Notes under the pieces: generated by a model | The model's database searches: none | What the model was told of the DNA's origin: nothing | The model's input: only the letters and a program-made list of their open reading frames with translations | NCBI RefSeq assembly: GCF_018320785.1 | Contig: NC_054879.1 | Location: 46,488,198 to 46,552,197 of the forward strand | Length of the DNA: 64,000 nucleotides | Reading direction: 5' to 3' | Origin: Cheilinus undulatus | Lineage: Eukaryota; Chordata; Actinopteri; Labriformes; Labridae | Shown: positions 21,501 through 33,121 of the stretch, in pieces | Layout: every line of letters begins with the position of its first letter | Numbering within the stretch: position 1 is the stretch's first letter | Translations under genes and position numbers: made by a program

Positions 21501-23984
21501 ATAACTTGTACATATATTCACTTCTAGGCAAAGGAACGAGCCAATGGCATGGAGCTGGATGGTCGCAGGATCAGGGTGGACTTCTCCATCACAAAAAGAC
21601 CTCACACCCCAACCCCTGGAATCTACATGGGCCGTCCCACATAGTAAGAACCCCTCTATGTTTGTGTCATCAGTAGTTAAGTAAAATACCAGTGTTAATT
21701 TTGGCAGCTATTTTTATTTTAGTCTTAGTCTTTAGACAGAATGTCTTTTAGTTTTAGTCACATTTTAGTCATTTCTGTCCTTTTTAGTTATAGTCCAGTT
21801 TTAGTCCATAAAAAGTCCTCACGTTTTAGTCTTAACTTTTAGTCCAAGCATTTAATTTCTTGCCTAAATCTGGTACCAAATCATGGTAGTGTGTTCTCTG
21901 CACGCTACCAAACCTGGGGTCCCTGCTTTCTACAGCTGAGAGGCAGAATAGATACAGATGCATTGTTTTTGACGGATTTACCCACAGTAGAGAAATTATA
22001 CGGATTTTGAATATCCGATGAAAACTACATTACATTTCAGTCTAGTTTTAGTCATCTTGATGAAAACTAAACTTAGTTTTTGTCAGTTTTAACCATCACA
22101 GATCTATTTTTGTTAGTCTTAATTAGAGCCTGAGTGATATGGGATTTTTGGGGCTGATATATTGGCTGATAACCGATATATCGGCTGATATATGAAATAA
22201 GAACATTGATATACACAGGATATATAATGTACATGAACACAAATGTGGACATGTTAATTAACAGTCGCATTTATCTTTGTTTATTTCACAAAGATGCAAC
22301 TAATACCACGTTAAAACGCTGTATAATTGTCTTGATGGCTGTGGACCATATTGGACAGGAAAATGATAAATGGAGAGCCATATAGACATCGTTGTGGCAA
22401 AAACGCACATAGAATATGTTTAAAATGTGTTTCTTGATAACCCTGAGGAAGGTCACAAGCTTAAATATGCCTGTTTTCTAAAGTTGTTCTCTGAAGATCT
22501 ACTATTAGTGAAACTTTCTGTCTCCACACTGGTAGAATATGTCTCAGGAAAGATAAACACCGTATGAATGCTTTTCTGGTTTGTGCTTTTCTAAGTAAAA
22601 GTCTGGTTTAGCATGTCTATAGAGACACTCCGTTCACTTGTACTTAATGCTTTTATTTTGAAAAGTTCCCGACAAACTTCCACTGTACACTGAATCAAGT
22701 CGCTTTTAGGGGGTTTACTGAGGGAAAACTTATGAAGGACAGGGCTTTGAGAGCATGGAGATGCAGCTGACAGGCAGAAAACTAGCGTCCTGTGTGAAAG
22801 CCGCACCCGCAGGAACCGGAGCTGACACACGCAAGCAGCAAAACGCGCTCCCAGTCTGAAACAGACAGCCGAGTGAGTCCGACTGCAGCAGGGACTGCTG
22901 CTGAGGACTAGGCTGCCTGTGAGTGCTTAGGCATGGGGAGGGGCCCACGGCTGCACCAGCTGCTCACTGAAAAGAGCAACAACGTTACGTGCTTTCACGT
23001 CAGAGTCTCCAAAACTCTCTAATAACACCAGGAAAAAGTCGCTAGATTTGTCGCTTTTTTGAAAAAGAGTTGCTAGAGGGGTCTGAAAACCCGCTGAATA
23101 TAGCGACAAAGTCGCTAAGCTGGCAACACTGAGTGGGGGAGAGCTGCTGCTGCACTAGCTTGTGTCTTGGGCCAGGCACTCAGGCTGAGTTTAGCAGGGA
23201 CACACACAGCGACAGAATCCCCGCGCAGCAAAAAGCTAATAAATCAGCTACATGTTGGTCGATGTTGATTAATCTGTGATATGCTTTAATCGGCCCTCCG
23301 ATCAATCGGTCGGGCTCCAGCCTCAGTCTAGTTTTTGTCATGGAAAAATTGCTAACATTTTTAGTCATAGTTTTACTCGACGAAATTAACACTGTAAATA
23401 CAAGTTAGAAATGGTCATTTCCACAACAGAGAGCCGTACTGAACACTAATACCTCTATATGAAGACATAAACTACACCAACAGCAGAGTTGAGAAAGATG
23501 TGATGAGTGCAGCGCTGCTACAGTGTTCTTTTTGTGCTAAATATATAATAATAGAAACAACATTACTAAAACCAGCTGATTGTCATCTTTGTAGTGGTGG
23601 AGGAGGAGGAGGCCCAAGCGGACCTCGGCGCAATTCACGTGACTACGACAGAGGATATGACCGGGGTTACGACAGAGGTGGTTACGATCGCTATGACGAC
23701 CGGGAGTATTACAGATCGTACAGGTTGGTGCTGCTGATGAGCTGAAGGACGTTTGCCATGTTGTTGGTGGTGGTGGTCAGGAAAATGAATAAAAAGCTGC
23801 TTATGTTGTCTTGTTCTAGGAGGCGATCTCCATCACCGTACTACAGAGGGGCTTACAGGTCTCGCTCCAGATCACGGTCTTACTCTCCACGTGAGTTTGC
23901 TCTTTCAGTGAATGTCATCTGTTTTAAAAATAAACGGGCTGCTTTATGTTTACTCTAACTCATCTTTTTACAGGTCGCTATTGA
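15568..23984 (+). CDS. tra2b: Transformer-2 beta, splicing regulator
   Basis: Eight coding exons: 15568-15600, 20725-20870, 20989-21151, 21237-21425, 21528-21643, 23595-23723, 23820-23890, 23974-23984, total 858 nt and 285 residues. Residues 12-114 are an Arg/Ser-rich domain (RS1). A single RNA-recognition motif follows at about 120-200, with RNP2 LGVFGL (123-128) and RNP1 RGFAFVYF (162-169). The linker [10 protein letters not shown] comes next, then a Gly/Tyr/Asp/Arg-rich region and a second RS tail ending [23 protein letters not shown] and [15 protein letters not shown] match the beta rather than the alpha paralogue. The protein acts in the nucleus and binds GAA-rich exonic enhancers to promote exon inclusion. 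Intron 1 is 5.1 kb and holds a candidate autoregulatory exon plus several hAT elements. The gene lies next to igf2bp2, as in human. Confidence 0.97.
16184..16720. mobile_element. Hairpin MITE with TACGAC ends, TA flanks
   Basis: The ends CGACGGAGTGTTAGAGCCAC and GTGGCCCTAATACTCTGTCG are inverted copies, flanked by TA (16182-16183 and 16721-16722). The left arm repeats AATATTAGGAGAATAA-type units and the right arm carries their reverse complement, so a single strand could fold into a long hairpin. A unique centre lies at about 16420-16560. A TA target suggests Tc1/mariner-type mobilisation. A relative is at 32004-32882. It lies in tra2b intron 1. Confidence 0.75.
16988..17318. mobile_element. 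hAT-like MITE, TAGGGATG ends
   Basis: It starts TAGGGATGAGTATGGA and ends ATATCCATCCCTA. The flanks GTTTTAAC and GTTTAACC are an imperfect 8-bp duplication. No coding capacity. It is the first of three such elements in a row in tra2b intron 1. Confidence 0.65.
17353..17864. mobile_element. hAT-like MITE with AATCGC interior
   Basis: It starts TAGGGCCAATCGCAAATTAG and ends ATCGTTCAACCCTA, flanked by GTGAAAAC and GTGAAAAT (7 of 8). It shares ends and interior with 58588-59054. Repeated AATCGCAA/TTGCGATT motifs lie inside. Confidence 0.75.
17949..18998. mobile_element. hAT-like element with TAGGGATG ends, perfect 8-bp duplication
   Basis: It starts TAGGGATGGGACCGATCC and ends GGATCGGTGCATCCCTA. 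GTATTTTC flanks it perfectly at 17941-17948 and 18999-19006. It is 1050 bp with no transposase frame. A self-complementary microsatellite lies near its right end (18882-18922). Confidence 0.85.
18882..18922. repeat. Palindromic (TG)n-TATA-(CA)n microsatellite
   Basis: A TG run is followed by TATA and then a CA run, so the two halves are complementary and could form a hairpin. It lies inside the hAT element at 17949-18998. Confidence 0.85.
19007..20146. other. tra2b intron 1, central part
   Basis: A (TGC)7 run lies at about 19198-19218. A fragment at 19290-19340 (GCGATATTGTGATTTC, ending AATTGCCCAGCCC) looks like the decayed end of an AATCGC-type hAT element. No exon was found before 20147. 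Confidence 0.4.
20147..20385 (+). other. tra2b: Candidate autoregulatory poison exon of tra2b
   Basis: The stretch follows a good pyrimidine tract (20121-20140) and an acceptor AG at 20145-20146. Included after exon 1, it reads in frame for 15 codons and then meets TAA at 20192-20194, so transcripts carrying it would be cut short. It is full of GAA/GAAGAA motifs (for example TTGAAGAAAGAAGAA near 20314), which is what Tra2 beta binds. Mammalian TRA2B has an ultraconserved GAA-rich stop-containing exon 2 at this place, which the protein itself switches on as negative feedback. The 3' border is uncertain: donors GTCACC at 20386 or GTAACT at 20373. The position and content are seen; the regulation is inferred. 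Confidence 0.65.
21690..23394. mobile_element. hAT element in tra2b intron 5, with nested second element
   Basis: The inverted ends are CAGTGTTAATTTTGGC and CGAAATTAACACTG. The flanks TAAAATAC and TAAATAC are an imperfect duplication. The interior begins and ends with TTTTAGTC-rich sequence (and its decayed partner at the right). A second element interrupts it from about 22124 (TAGAGCCTGAGTGATATGGG) to 23319 (GATCAATCGGTCGGGCTCCA); its ends are roughly inverted but I found no clear target duplication for it. Together they fill most of intron 5. Confidence 0.6.
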
Positions 23985-24429
23985 AAGCCCCGCCTCCCTC
24001 CTCCTCCTCCTCCTCCTCTTTCCAAAGCTCAGACTGGGAGTGTTTCTGATTGGTTTGATTGATTTCTGAACGGATCATCTTTCTTAAGGTGATCGTCACT
24101 CTTCTCTTTGCTCGTGTACGTGATCAGTTCATGTTTCCTCAGATGGGTTGTGAAGCGGTGTCATTGAGATGACCCAGGCTGTTCTCATGTTTTTAATTTT
24201 AAATGTATGGTTGACATCAGCCATTATCAATATGTTAATGTTTTATTTTCTTCTTTTTTGTATACAAATTTAGAGGAATTCATCTTTGAACATATTAAAG
24301 GAAGATACATTTTTTTATTTTGGCTCATGTGTGTCCTTACAGCACTTGAACGCTTCTGCTGTTTCAGAGCTCTTCTGTTACACCCATGGACATGCTAATA
24401 GGCTATGTGCTATTTTCTACTGATTAGAT
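23985..24429 (+). other. tra2b: 3' UTR of tra2b (approximate)
   Basis: The stop codon at 23982-23984 is followed by a pyrimidine-rich (CCT)n stretch at about 23995-24020 and then by AT-rich sequence up to the hAT element at 24430. ATTAAA at about 24293 is a candidate poly(A) signal. The true 3' end is not determined. Confidence 0.5.
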
Positions 24430-25433
24430 GAGGGGTGTCAAACTCAAGGCCCGGGGGCCAAATCCGGCCCATGGTGCAGTTACACCCAACCCACCAGATC
24501 ATGATATTTTTGTTAGAACTGGTCCACCAGTATGAGGTCTGCAGATTTCCTCTAGTATAAAAATGTCAACTTAACCTTGATGATTTATAACATCCTTGCT
24601 GATTCACTAAAATTAGAAAAAAGTTGATACAAAGTCAGGAACGTAGGAGAAATTTGTGTTCTCTCTATATTTTCAATTTTACATCTCACAGTTGGGACTA
24701 AAAGTTATGGTTTTGACAGTTTTTTTTCTTAACCTTTACATCTGATAACTTTGACTTTTTATCTCATATTTTTGCCTTTGAGATTCATAATTTTAAATTT
24801 TAAATCCTATTTTGACCTTTTTAAAGTCATGATTTTGACTTTTATCTCATGTTTTCACCTTTTTCAACTCCTAATTTTTTACCTTTCAAATTCGTGATTT
24901 TTTTAAAAGTTTTATTTCATATTGACATTTCAAACTCACGATTTCAATGTTTCTCATATTTTGATTGTTAGATATCATGCCTTTGAATTTGAGCTCAGTT
25001 TTGCTGACAATTTCAACTCCTTTTAGTTTTATCTCATGACCTTTTGACCTTTAAAGCTCATGATTTTAAATTTTATCTCATACTTTGACCTTTAAAGCTC
25101 ATGATTTTTAAATTTATTTCATATTTTGACCTTTAAAATTCACAATTTTGATAATTCTCATTTTTAGACTGTTAAAAATCATGGTTTCAGTACTCTTTCA
25201 TATTTTGCCTTTTAAAAACATTATTTTGACATTAATGTCAGTTTTTTTTAACCTTTAAAAGTGATGTTTCACTTTTTATCTCAGATTTTGAGTTTTTAAC
25301 TTGTCATGTTGACATTTTAATCTCAAAATCTTTTAGGTTGACACTCAGTGGTTAAATGTTGACCCTGTTAGGCCCTCAGGTTAGTCCCAAATTCAGAATC
25401 CGGCCCCTGCTGTGACTGAGTTTGACACCCCTG
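24430..25433 (-). mobile_element. hAT element, family B (AGGGGTGTCAAACTC ends), reverse orientation
   Basis: The ends are GAGGGGTGTCAAACTC and GAGTTTGACACCCCTG, flanked by GATTAGAT and GATTAGAA (7 of 8). The middle is a long run of degenerate units around ATTTTGACCTTTAAA. Compared with the copies at 26163, 29259, 39909 and 47913 this one is inverted. No transposase. Confidence 0.85.
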
Positions 25434-26162
25434 GATTAGAATTTAATAGCATTTTCTTCTTCCAGAAAACAACTCGACAGATGTGTGTTAATAAAAATCA
25501 ATAATGATCGATAAAGCTCACGCATCCTACAGTGGTTTCACACTTACAAGTGGAACTATAGGCACACTATCAGTTAATCCTGTGGAAGTTGAATGCTGAC
25601 ACAGAGGAAATGTTAGATTTTAAATTTTTGGAGGAAAAAAAAACAGAAACATTGATTAATGGATTGATAATGCTGTAGCTCTTCCAACAACACTGATCAT
25701 TTTTAGCACGTCACACTGATTTGCCCATATTTCAGGTGTTTGCACCAGCCCAAATAATAATCAATAAAATGTCACATCAGGCTGGCACAGGACAGAACCC
25801 ATTCATGTTGGCTTATATTTAATCCATGTGGATAAACTATTAAACTACTAAGAAAGGGAGCAATGTGTATGTAAGGGTCTCCAGTCCAACATTGACCCCT
25901 GCTGGTTAAAGAGAAGCATCTATGTCACAAGGTTAGGATTTTTTTTATTAATTAATTAGAATATGTTTTACTTTTTATTTTCAATGTAAGTTAAGTTTAA
26001 ATTTGCTTATAAACCTGATTCGTAAGTTTACTAAGCATTTTTGGCAGCTTGTTAGTTTTGATGATATATATATTTATATATTTATTTGGCTCTGGATATA
26101 AATATTTAATGATTAAAGGGCTGAACTGATTTGAAAAAAAAAACAGATAAAATATAGTACAC
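25434..26162. other. Intergenic, nothing recognised
   Basis: AT-rich DNA between two family-B elements. No gene, RNA or repeat with ends seen. Confidence 0.45.
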
Positions 26163-26901
26163 CAGGGGTGTCAAACTCAGTCCCAGAGGGGGCTGGATTC
26201 TGAATTAAGGTCTGACCTGAGGGCCCAACAGGGTCCACATTTAACCAAACTGTTAACCTCAATTTCACCAGTAATAAATTATGGGGGGAAAAAACTAGCA
26301 CTGAGGAAAAATGATTTTGAGATTTAAAAAGTCAAAATGTTAAGTTAAAAGGCTCAAAATCTGAGATAAAATTTATTAGTTCAAAGGTCAAAATGAGACG
26401 TTAAAGTAATACTTTTAAGAGGCAAACGCATGAAAAAGAAATAATTTTTTTATGGTGCACCTAAAAGGTCAAAATATGAGACAAAGAGTGAAAATGATTG
26501 ACAAAGTCAATATAAGAAAACAGTCAAAATAATAAATTGTAAATGCTCAAAATATGAAATAAAAAATCAAAATTATAAATGCAAAAGGTTAAAATATATA
26601 ATAAAAGTCCAAATAATAGACCGAAGTCATGATTGTGCAATGCAAAATTCAAAATAAGAAATGAAAACACTTAATTTCTTTTCCCATATTTTTATCTAAT
26701 TCTTTTTACTCATTTTTTTCACATTTTTATGACTTAACCTTGATATCAAATATTTTTAAGTTTACATTTTTATATTGGAGGAAATCTGCAGACCTCATAT
26801 TGTAGGGCCAGTTATAATAAGAACAGGATATGATCCTGTAGGCCGGGTGTAACTGTACCACAGCCGGATTTGGCCCCCGGGCCTTGAGTTTGACACCCCT
26901 G
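26163..26901 (+). mobile_element. hAT element, family B
   Basis: It starts CAGGGGTGTCAAACTCAG and ends GAGTTTGACACCCCTG. The flanks are TAGTACAC and AAGTACAC (7 of 8). The interior repeats AAAGTCAAAAT-type units. No coding capacity. Confidence 0.87.
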
Positions 26902-26909
26902 AAGTACAC

Positions 26910-28009
26910 AATAAAGGGAAAGAAATGAGAGTTTATTCAGTCAGTAAGCTGATTTGAAAATAAAACTGACTTCACTGAGAGAAGTTGGACAAAAAGGCTG
27001 TGTCAGTCAGCGAGGTAGAGTTTAGGACAAAAACCAAAGACTGTTCTATTATTTACTTTCGTTGTGTGAACATTTTTACTAAATCCACTTCATTTGAGTT
27101 TCAGTTACTTTGTCGTTATTGAAAACTGCCTTGTGTCAGACGATTCCACCATACTCTCTTTAACTTAGGTTTGAAACAACATTTTTCCTTAGCTTAACAA
27201 AAAGTGGTTCTTAAAGGGCCAGACCACAAAATTTTAATTCTAAATAAGTGTGAAAAGGTAGAACTTATTGCTTTTATTGCTGTGGAGGCCATAACAGGAC
27301 ATGCTTCCTTACATTTTTACACTTTGTCTCCTGTGATAGATTTTTTTCTAACTATGTCAGTGTACTAAAATTGGGATAATGCTGGGTTTCGTGAAATGCT
27401 TATTTCAGTTTTCTCAGAATCCCTTGAAATTAACTCAACATTGCAGGAAATGCAGCGTTTTATAATAAATTAACAGTCAAAATTGTATGAAAGCTCCTGT
27501 ACATTAAAACAAATGTTTTATTTTAACAAATTCAATTAAACTAAAAGCATTTGCTTTTTAATGAATTAATTGTGACTGGCTATAACGTTTACATCACTTC
27601 ATTTATCTGTGGTTGTTAACTGGGTTGTTCCCGGCTCTTGACTTATAACTGTACTTATCTACTATCAATGCTTAAAATTTGGACTTTTTTAAAGCTATGA
27701 AATCATCAGGAAACAAGGTTTGTTGTCCTGAGTAAAAGCTGAGCTGAGAAGTTGTGGAAATGACTGAAATGTGGATGGATGGATGTCTGCTTTGGGCTTC
27801 CGTACAATATCCTACTGACCAACTTTTCACATGTCTGTGTTCCTTTTTATAAATTTGTCTGAATATTGTATGGAAGCCTGAAGTGGACATAGATCCACAC
27901 GTAAGTGTGACACTTTATATGTCTGAGGCATGTGCTAAAATATCAACTATTAGGTTATTAAATCATATTTAAAAATTAAACACGGTTTCTTATAAAACAC
28001 AGAGAGACC
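26910..28009. other. Intergenic, nothing recognised
   Basis: About 1.1 kb of AT-rich single-copy-looking DNA. No coding frame with domain similarity and no repeat ends. Confidence 0.45.
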
Positions 28010-28017
28010 GTCTAGAT

Positions 28018-28632
28018 CGGTGCCACTCAACCCATCTCCTACAATGAGCCAAAATGTTGGAAAGTACATTTGGAAGAGCCTCAATCTAAGTAGTGAAACG
28101 TGGCAAAAATGGGTTGAAGTGGCAATGAAAACAGGTTCATGGTGGCAAAAGTTGTAAAAATGGGCAAAATGGGAGGAAAAATAATATAATATAGGCAAAG
28201 ATCAGCAAAAGAAAAGGTGAGAAAAATGGGCAGAGAGTGGCAAAATGGGGGAAATGGGCATTTAATGGCAAAAAGCAGCTTTAATGGGTGAAAAGTGGCA
28301 CAAAAAGGGGCAAAAAATTGCAAAAAGCAGGATAAAATAGGCAAAAATGGGTAGAAAGTGACACAAAAGAGGTGGCAAAATGGGTTAAAAGCAGTATAAA
28401 TTTATTAAAAGTGGCAAAAAAATGGAAATAAGGGCAATGGAAATGTACAGAAAAATATAGGTTGACAATCAAGTTTGACAAATAAAGCCTAAAGGATAAG
28501 TGTGGGAAACAAACTGATAAATGAGACTTGCAAAGGATAATTTCTGAGGTCACAGTTTCCCTTTTGTAAGGTTTTCTGGGGGAATAATATTTCAAATCAA
28601 GACACAAAAGAGCCACACATGGAGTACTACTG
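28018..28632. mobile_element. hAT MITE, family A
   Basis: It starts CGGTGCCACTCAACCC and ends GGAGTACTACTG, with a perfect 8-bp duplication GTCTAGAT at 28010-28017 and 28633-28640. The interior is GTGGCAAAAATGGG-type blocks as in 8774-9432, and the subterminal stretch ending in CAAAAGAGCCACAC is shared. Confidence 0.9.
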
Positions 28633-28640
28633 GTCTAGAT

Positions 28641-29250
28641 AATGGTAGGATTGTTTGAACTGTTAAGGAATTGTGTTTTTTTTTCCACACCAGTAAAATT
28701 AGAAACTTATAGGCAGAATGTCAAATGTGATTTAATGATTAAATCCAAGCATGCTTGTTACTTTATGAACATTTTATGGGTGGCTCTTTTATCTGATCTT
28801 CCACTCCACAGGCTGTTTGACATAAAATAATAAATAAAGGAACTTTTAACCCTAATATTATTAGAATAAAACAGTATTTAACCAGCTACAGCAGCACTTC
28901 ATGTTTTGAAGGAAGTTCAGCCAAACACTGGGAGATAATGAGATAAATCAAAGTGTTCAAACTTTGGGGAAAGAGCAATAAAGGACCACACCTTGGAAAC
29001 TGCTTGAGTGTATTTCTTTCCCTCTTCCACCACAAGTGAAATGTTTTTCTGTTGTTTGGTGTGTTTTGCAGGTTGCTCTGCATCCCCCTAGAGCTCCAGC
29101 TAATTTAACTTTCTGAGCTGAAATAGTACAATTTGATTGGTCCAATTGTTGACCTACACTGACTTAACATAAAATGACATGGATATGCTTTAATTCTGAA
29201 TAAATACAAAAACACACTGAGATTGAATTTTAATCAAAATTGGATGTTTA
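28641..29250. other. Intergenic, nothing recognised
   Basis: AT-rich DNA without gene or repeat signals that I can support. Confidence 0.45.
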
Positions 29251-29258
29251 ATGTAGAA

Positions 29259-30485
29259 CAGGGGTGTCAAACCAGATTCTGGATTCAGGTCTAACCTGAG
29301 GGCCTAACGGGGTCAACATTAAACCAGAAACTGTCAATCTCATTTGTCCAGTAAGTAAATATGATATGATACTGATGATAAATGATTTTGACATTTAAAA
29401 AGTTAAAAAGATAAGTTTAAAGGCTCACAAATTGAGAAAATTAAATTTATTAGTTCAAAAAGTTCAAAACATGAAATTGAAATTGAAAAATAATGTTTTT
29501 TAAAGGCATACAAAGTAGAAATAAAGTCAAAGTCATGAGTTTAAAAGGTCAAAATATGAAATAAAATTTGTCATCATGAAATAAAAAGTCAAAATATGAT
29601 TCAAGGTTTTTAATTGTGAGTCTAATGGTCAAACTATGGGATTATGAAGTCAAAATTTGGAGTTGAAAATGAGAAAATACAAAATAATTGGTTAAAAAGG
29701 TCAAAATATGACTTAAAAATTAGAATTATGAATCTTAAAGCTTAAAATATTATATGAGAAGTCAAAATTATGAGTTGAAATGCTCAAAGTATGAAATAAA
29801 AAGTCAAAAATCCTAAGTTTGAGTCCTAATTGTGAGATGCAAAATTGAAATTGTGCCGGATTCTGAATTAAGGTCTGACCTGAGGGCCTAACTTTAACTG
29901 TCAACCTCATTTTCACCAGTAATACAATATGGGGGGGAAAGTTAGCACTGATGATAAATGATTTTGAGATTTAAAAAGTCAAATTTGTTTGTTCAAAAAG
30001 TCAAAACATAAAATTAGATGTTAAATAATGCTTTTAAAAGGTAAATATATAAAAAAGAAAGTCACAATCATGTTTTTAAGGCAAGAATATGACTTACAAT
30101 TTAAAATGGTGCACCTAAAAGGTCAAAATATGAGATTAAAAGTGAAAATAATAAATTGTAAATGGTCAAAATATGAGATAAAAGTCCAAATAATAGACTG
30201 ATGTCATAATTGTAAAATGCAAAATTGAAAATATGAATTGAAAACACTAATTAATTTCTTCTCCCACATCCCTGACTTCTTATCTGAATATTTTTACCCC
30301 TTTTTCAGATTTTAACAAGGATATCTTAAATCATCAGGATAAGTTCACATTTTTAAACTTGAGGAAATCTGCAGACCTCAGACTGATGGGCCAGTTAGAA
30401 CAGAAATATGAGATCATCTTGTGGGCCGGATTTAACTGTTCCACAGGCCGGATTTGGCCCCCAGGCCTTGAGTTTGACACCCCTG
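29259..30485 (+). mobile_element. hAT element, family B, with restarted 5' part
   Basis: It starts CAGGGGTGTCAAACC and ends GAGTTTGACACCCCTG, with a perfect duplication ATGTAGAA at 29251-29258 and 30486-30493. The 5' subterminal sequence (GGTCTGACCTGAGGGCC and what follows) appears twice, at about 29285 and about 29870, so the element contains an internal partial duplication of roughly 590 bp. No transposase. Confidence 0.9.
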
Positions 30486-30493
30486 ATGTAGAA

Positions 30494-30835
30494 TAAATGC
30501 TGGTAATTGTAAATGAATATGATAGTTGAATGCAGTCACTGACAGTAAAGCACGCTTCCACACACTGTTGTCATCAGGAAAGTCAGTAAAGAGTTGTTTT
30601 GTAAATAGGGCACAGCTTGGACATTCCTCTGTTCACACACACAGTCGTAAACAAGCAGAGAGGAATGGTGGTCACTCCTGCTGCTGGCTCTCTCCTCACT
30701 ACAGTAGGGTGGCAGTAATGTTCCAAGGCACTGGCCAGTCACATGTAGAAACACTCAAGTGCTGCCTGTAGGCTAACAGGCCCCTCCCCCTGTGTAAGGT
30801 ACAACAACTACACATCCATGCACAAGCTCTGCAGC

Positions 30836-30869
<34 letters not shown>

Positions 30870-31204
30870 TGACCACTGCCGTTACCCTTTTTCAGCTCCT
30901 GTGCAGGAATCGTTGCACCTTGCCTCTCCTCCTTGGACACGCCCACATACACACACCTACCTCGCCAATGAAAAAGATGATATATCATGTAGCCTGGAGG
31001 GATGAGCTCAGACTGGCTGAGTGACACTGCATAGAGGCGCCTCCCTCGAGCAGAAATACAAGAGAGGGGCCAGGAATCCCCTCACTTCCACTTAGCAGCT
31101 GCTAAAAATAAAGATTTGCTCAGTTTTGCATGTCTGCTTTTGGATTTATTTGCACGAGCCACAGGTTGAAATGCAAAGTGAGAAAGTGGCATTGTGTATG
31201 GATG
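30494..31204. other. Intergenic with (GT)n microsatellite
   Basis: A (GT)n run of about 35 bases lies at 30836-30870. Several open frames of 60-85 codons in this stretch overlap the microsatellite or lack any domain, and I do not call them. No other feature. Confidence 0.5.
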
Positions 31205-31212
31205 AGCTAACT

Positions 31213-33121
31213 CAGGGGTTCTCAACCTTTTCAGCCCGCGACCCCAAAATAAAGGTGCCAGAGACCGGGGACCCCCACCGTACCTGAAGGTGGTTGAACA
31301 CAGCCATGCACATTCAAGAACAGTCATGTAGAGACAAGGCCGTCCATAAGGGGGATAAATGGGAGAGCTTTCTGGCACCCAGCCAAACCAGGGGCCCATG
31401 GAGGTCAACAAAACCATGGTCCATAGTAAGGTTAAGCTGTGACTAACCTTAAAAATAACCACTCTGATCAAATAAAAAAAATATCTTTTTTAATCATTCA
31501 TGTAGTAAATAGTATTCTCAAAAATGTAAATTCTCTTTGTTAAAAAAAAGAAATAAAATGGGTTAAAATTGCTACGATGGGTTAATAATGGCAAAAATGG
31601 TGGAAAAGGTGGGAAACTGGATTTTAAAAGAAGCTAAAATGGGTTAGAAGTGTCAAAAATTTTATAAAAATGGGCATAAATAGCAGTAAAAGGTAGTTAA
31701 AATACAATTGGAATTGCTTTAAATTGGCAAAAATGGGTGGAAATTTGGTGAAATGGGATGAAAAATTGATATAAACTGGCCAGTGGGGGTTAACTGAGAA
31801 AGAAAAATATACAGATATTGGCAGTAATTGGTTAAACTAGCAAAAATGGGCATATCAAATGGTGAAATGTGGTTAAAAAGGGGAAAATTGGGCGTGAACA
31901 GCGGTGAAAAAGGGGTTAATAGTAGCAATAATGGGTCAACAGAGGCAACATTCAGCATAAATGGCAATAACTGGTTTAGAAGTGACAAAAACAGGAAGAA
32001 ATACGACAGAGTATAAGGGCCACACCAAGAGAGAAAAAAAAAAATCATGTTTTTCCTTTTATTTATTTATGAGCAACACTCACGTTTGGACTTATAGAGC
32101 TTTCAAATCTCCCTATTAATGCTTGTTTAACATAATAATAATAATAATAATAATAATAAATCTGATGCTTTAACTGATCCTTCTAAATGGCTGATTTTAA
32201 TGAAATAAGAGAATGAAAGTGTTACATGAGCTTTACAATAAAACAGAAAGTGAAAATATAAAACAGAGGTTCTCTGCTAGTTTGCTCAGTGGTTCTCAAC
32301 CTTGGGGTCGGGACCCCCTATGGGGTCGTGAGACACTGAGAAGGGGTCTCCAATTGCCCTAAAAAAAACTTTGAAATTTTTTTAAATGACACTGTTGCCA
32401 CTTAACACCAATTTTGATAAAATAAAGTCATAATATTACCAGAATAAAGTCGTAATATTACCAGAATAAAGTCATATTACAAATATAAAGTTGTAATATT
32501 ACGAGAATAAAATATTACAAGAAAGACAGTCTGCCATGACGACTTTTATTCTTGTAATATTATGACTTTTTTCTTGTTATATTACGACTTTATTCTCGTA
32601 ACATTATGACTTTTTCCTGTTATATTACTGCTTTATTCTCGTAATATTCCGACTGTATTCTTGTAATATTATGACTTTATTTTCGTAATATTATGACTTT
32701 TCTCTTGTTATATTACGACTTTATTCTCTTAATATTACGACTTTTTTCTCATTATATTATGACTTTATTCTCATAATATTATGACTTTATTCTCATAATA
32801 TTATGACTTTATTCTCGTAATGTCAAAAAAAAATGTATTCTTTTATTTTTTTTTCTCTTCGTGTGGCCCTAATTCTCCGTCGTAAAGAAAAAAGTGATGG
32901 AAGGGTTAAAAACAGGCAAAAATAGGCGTTGAAGGGAAAAATGTGTTAAAAATTGGTGGGGCAAAAAAATATGAAAAGGGGTAAATTTTGACAAAATTGG
33001 TGTCAAGTGGCAACAGTCTCATATAAAAAATATTCTTAGTTTTTTTTAGGGCAACTGGAGACCCCCTTTCAGTGTCTCGTGACCCCATATGGGGTCCCAA
33101 CCCCAAGGTTGAGAACCACTG
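31213..33121. mobile_element. hAT element, family C, with nested MITE and inverted duplication
   Basis: It starts CAGGGGTTCTCAACCTTTTC and ends CAAGGTTGAGAACCACTG. A perfect 8-bp duplication AGCTAACT lies at 31205-31212 and 33122-33129. Comparison with the opposite-orientation copy at 45557-46440 shows where foreign sequence was gained: a TACGAC-type MITE (32004-32882) sits in an A-rich stretch that is uninterrupted in the other copy. The core shows GGCAAAAATGGG-type blocks. No transposase. Confidence 0.88.
32004..32882. mobile_element. TACGAC-end hairpin MITE nested in hAT family C
   Basis: The left end CGACAGAGTATAAGGGCCAC and right end GTGGCCCTAATTCTCCGTCG are inverted copies, flanked by TA (32002-32003 and 32883-32884). 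The interior contains AATATTACGAGAATAAA units and their reverse complement, as in 16184-16720. A foreign block at 32055-32416 interrupts its left half. Confidence 0.78.

Noticed and set aside
23000-23135. Stretch around GTCGCTAAGCTGGCAACACTG, possible retroposon piece
   Set aside because: It looks familiar from fish repeats but no ends or coding part could be shown; left within the intron 5 element.
30773-31027. Frame with a poly-His/Thr run
   Set aside because: It is the translation of the (GT)n microsatellite.
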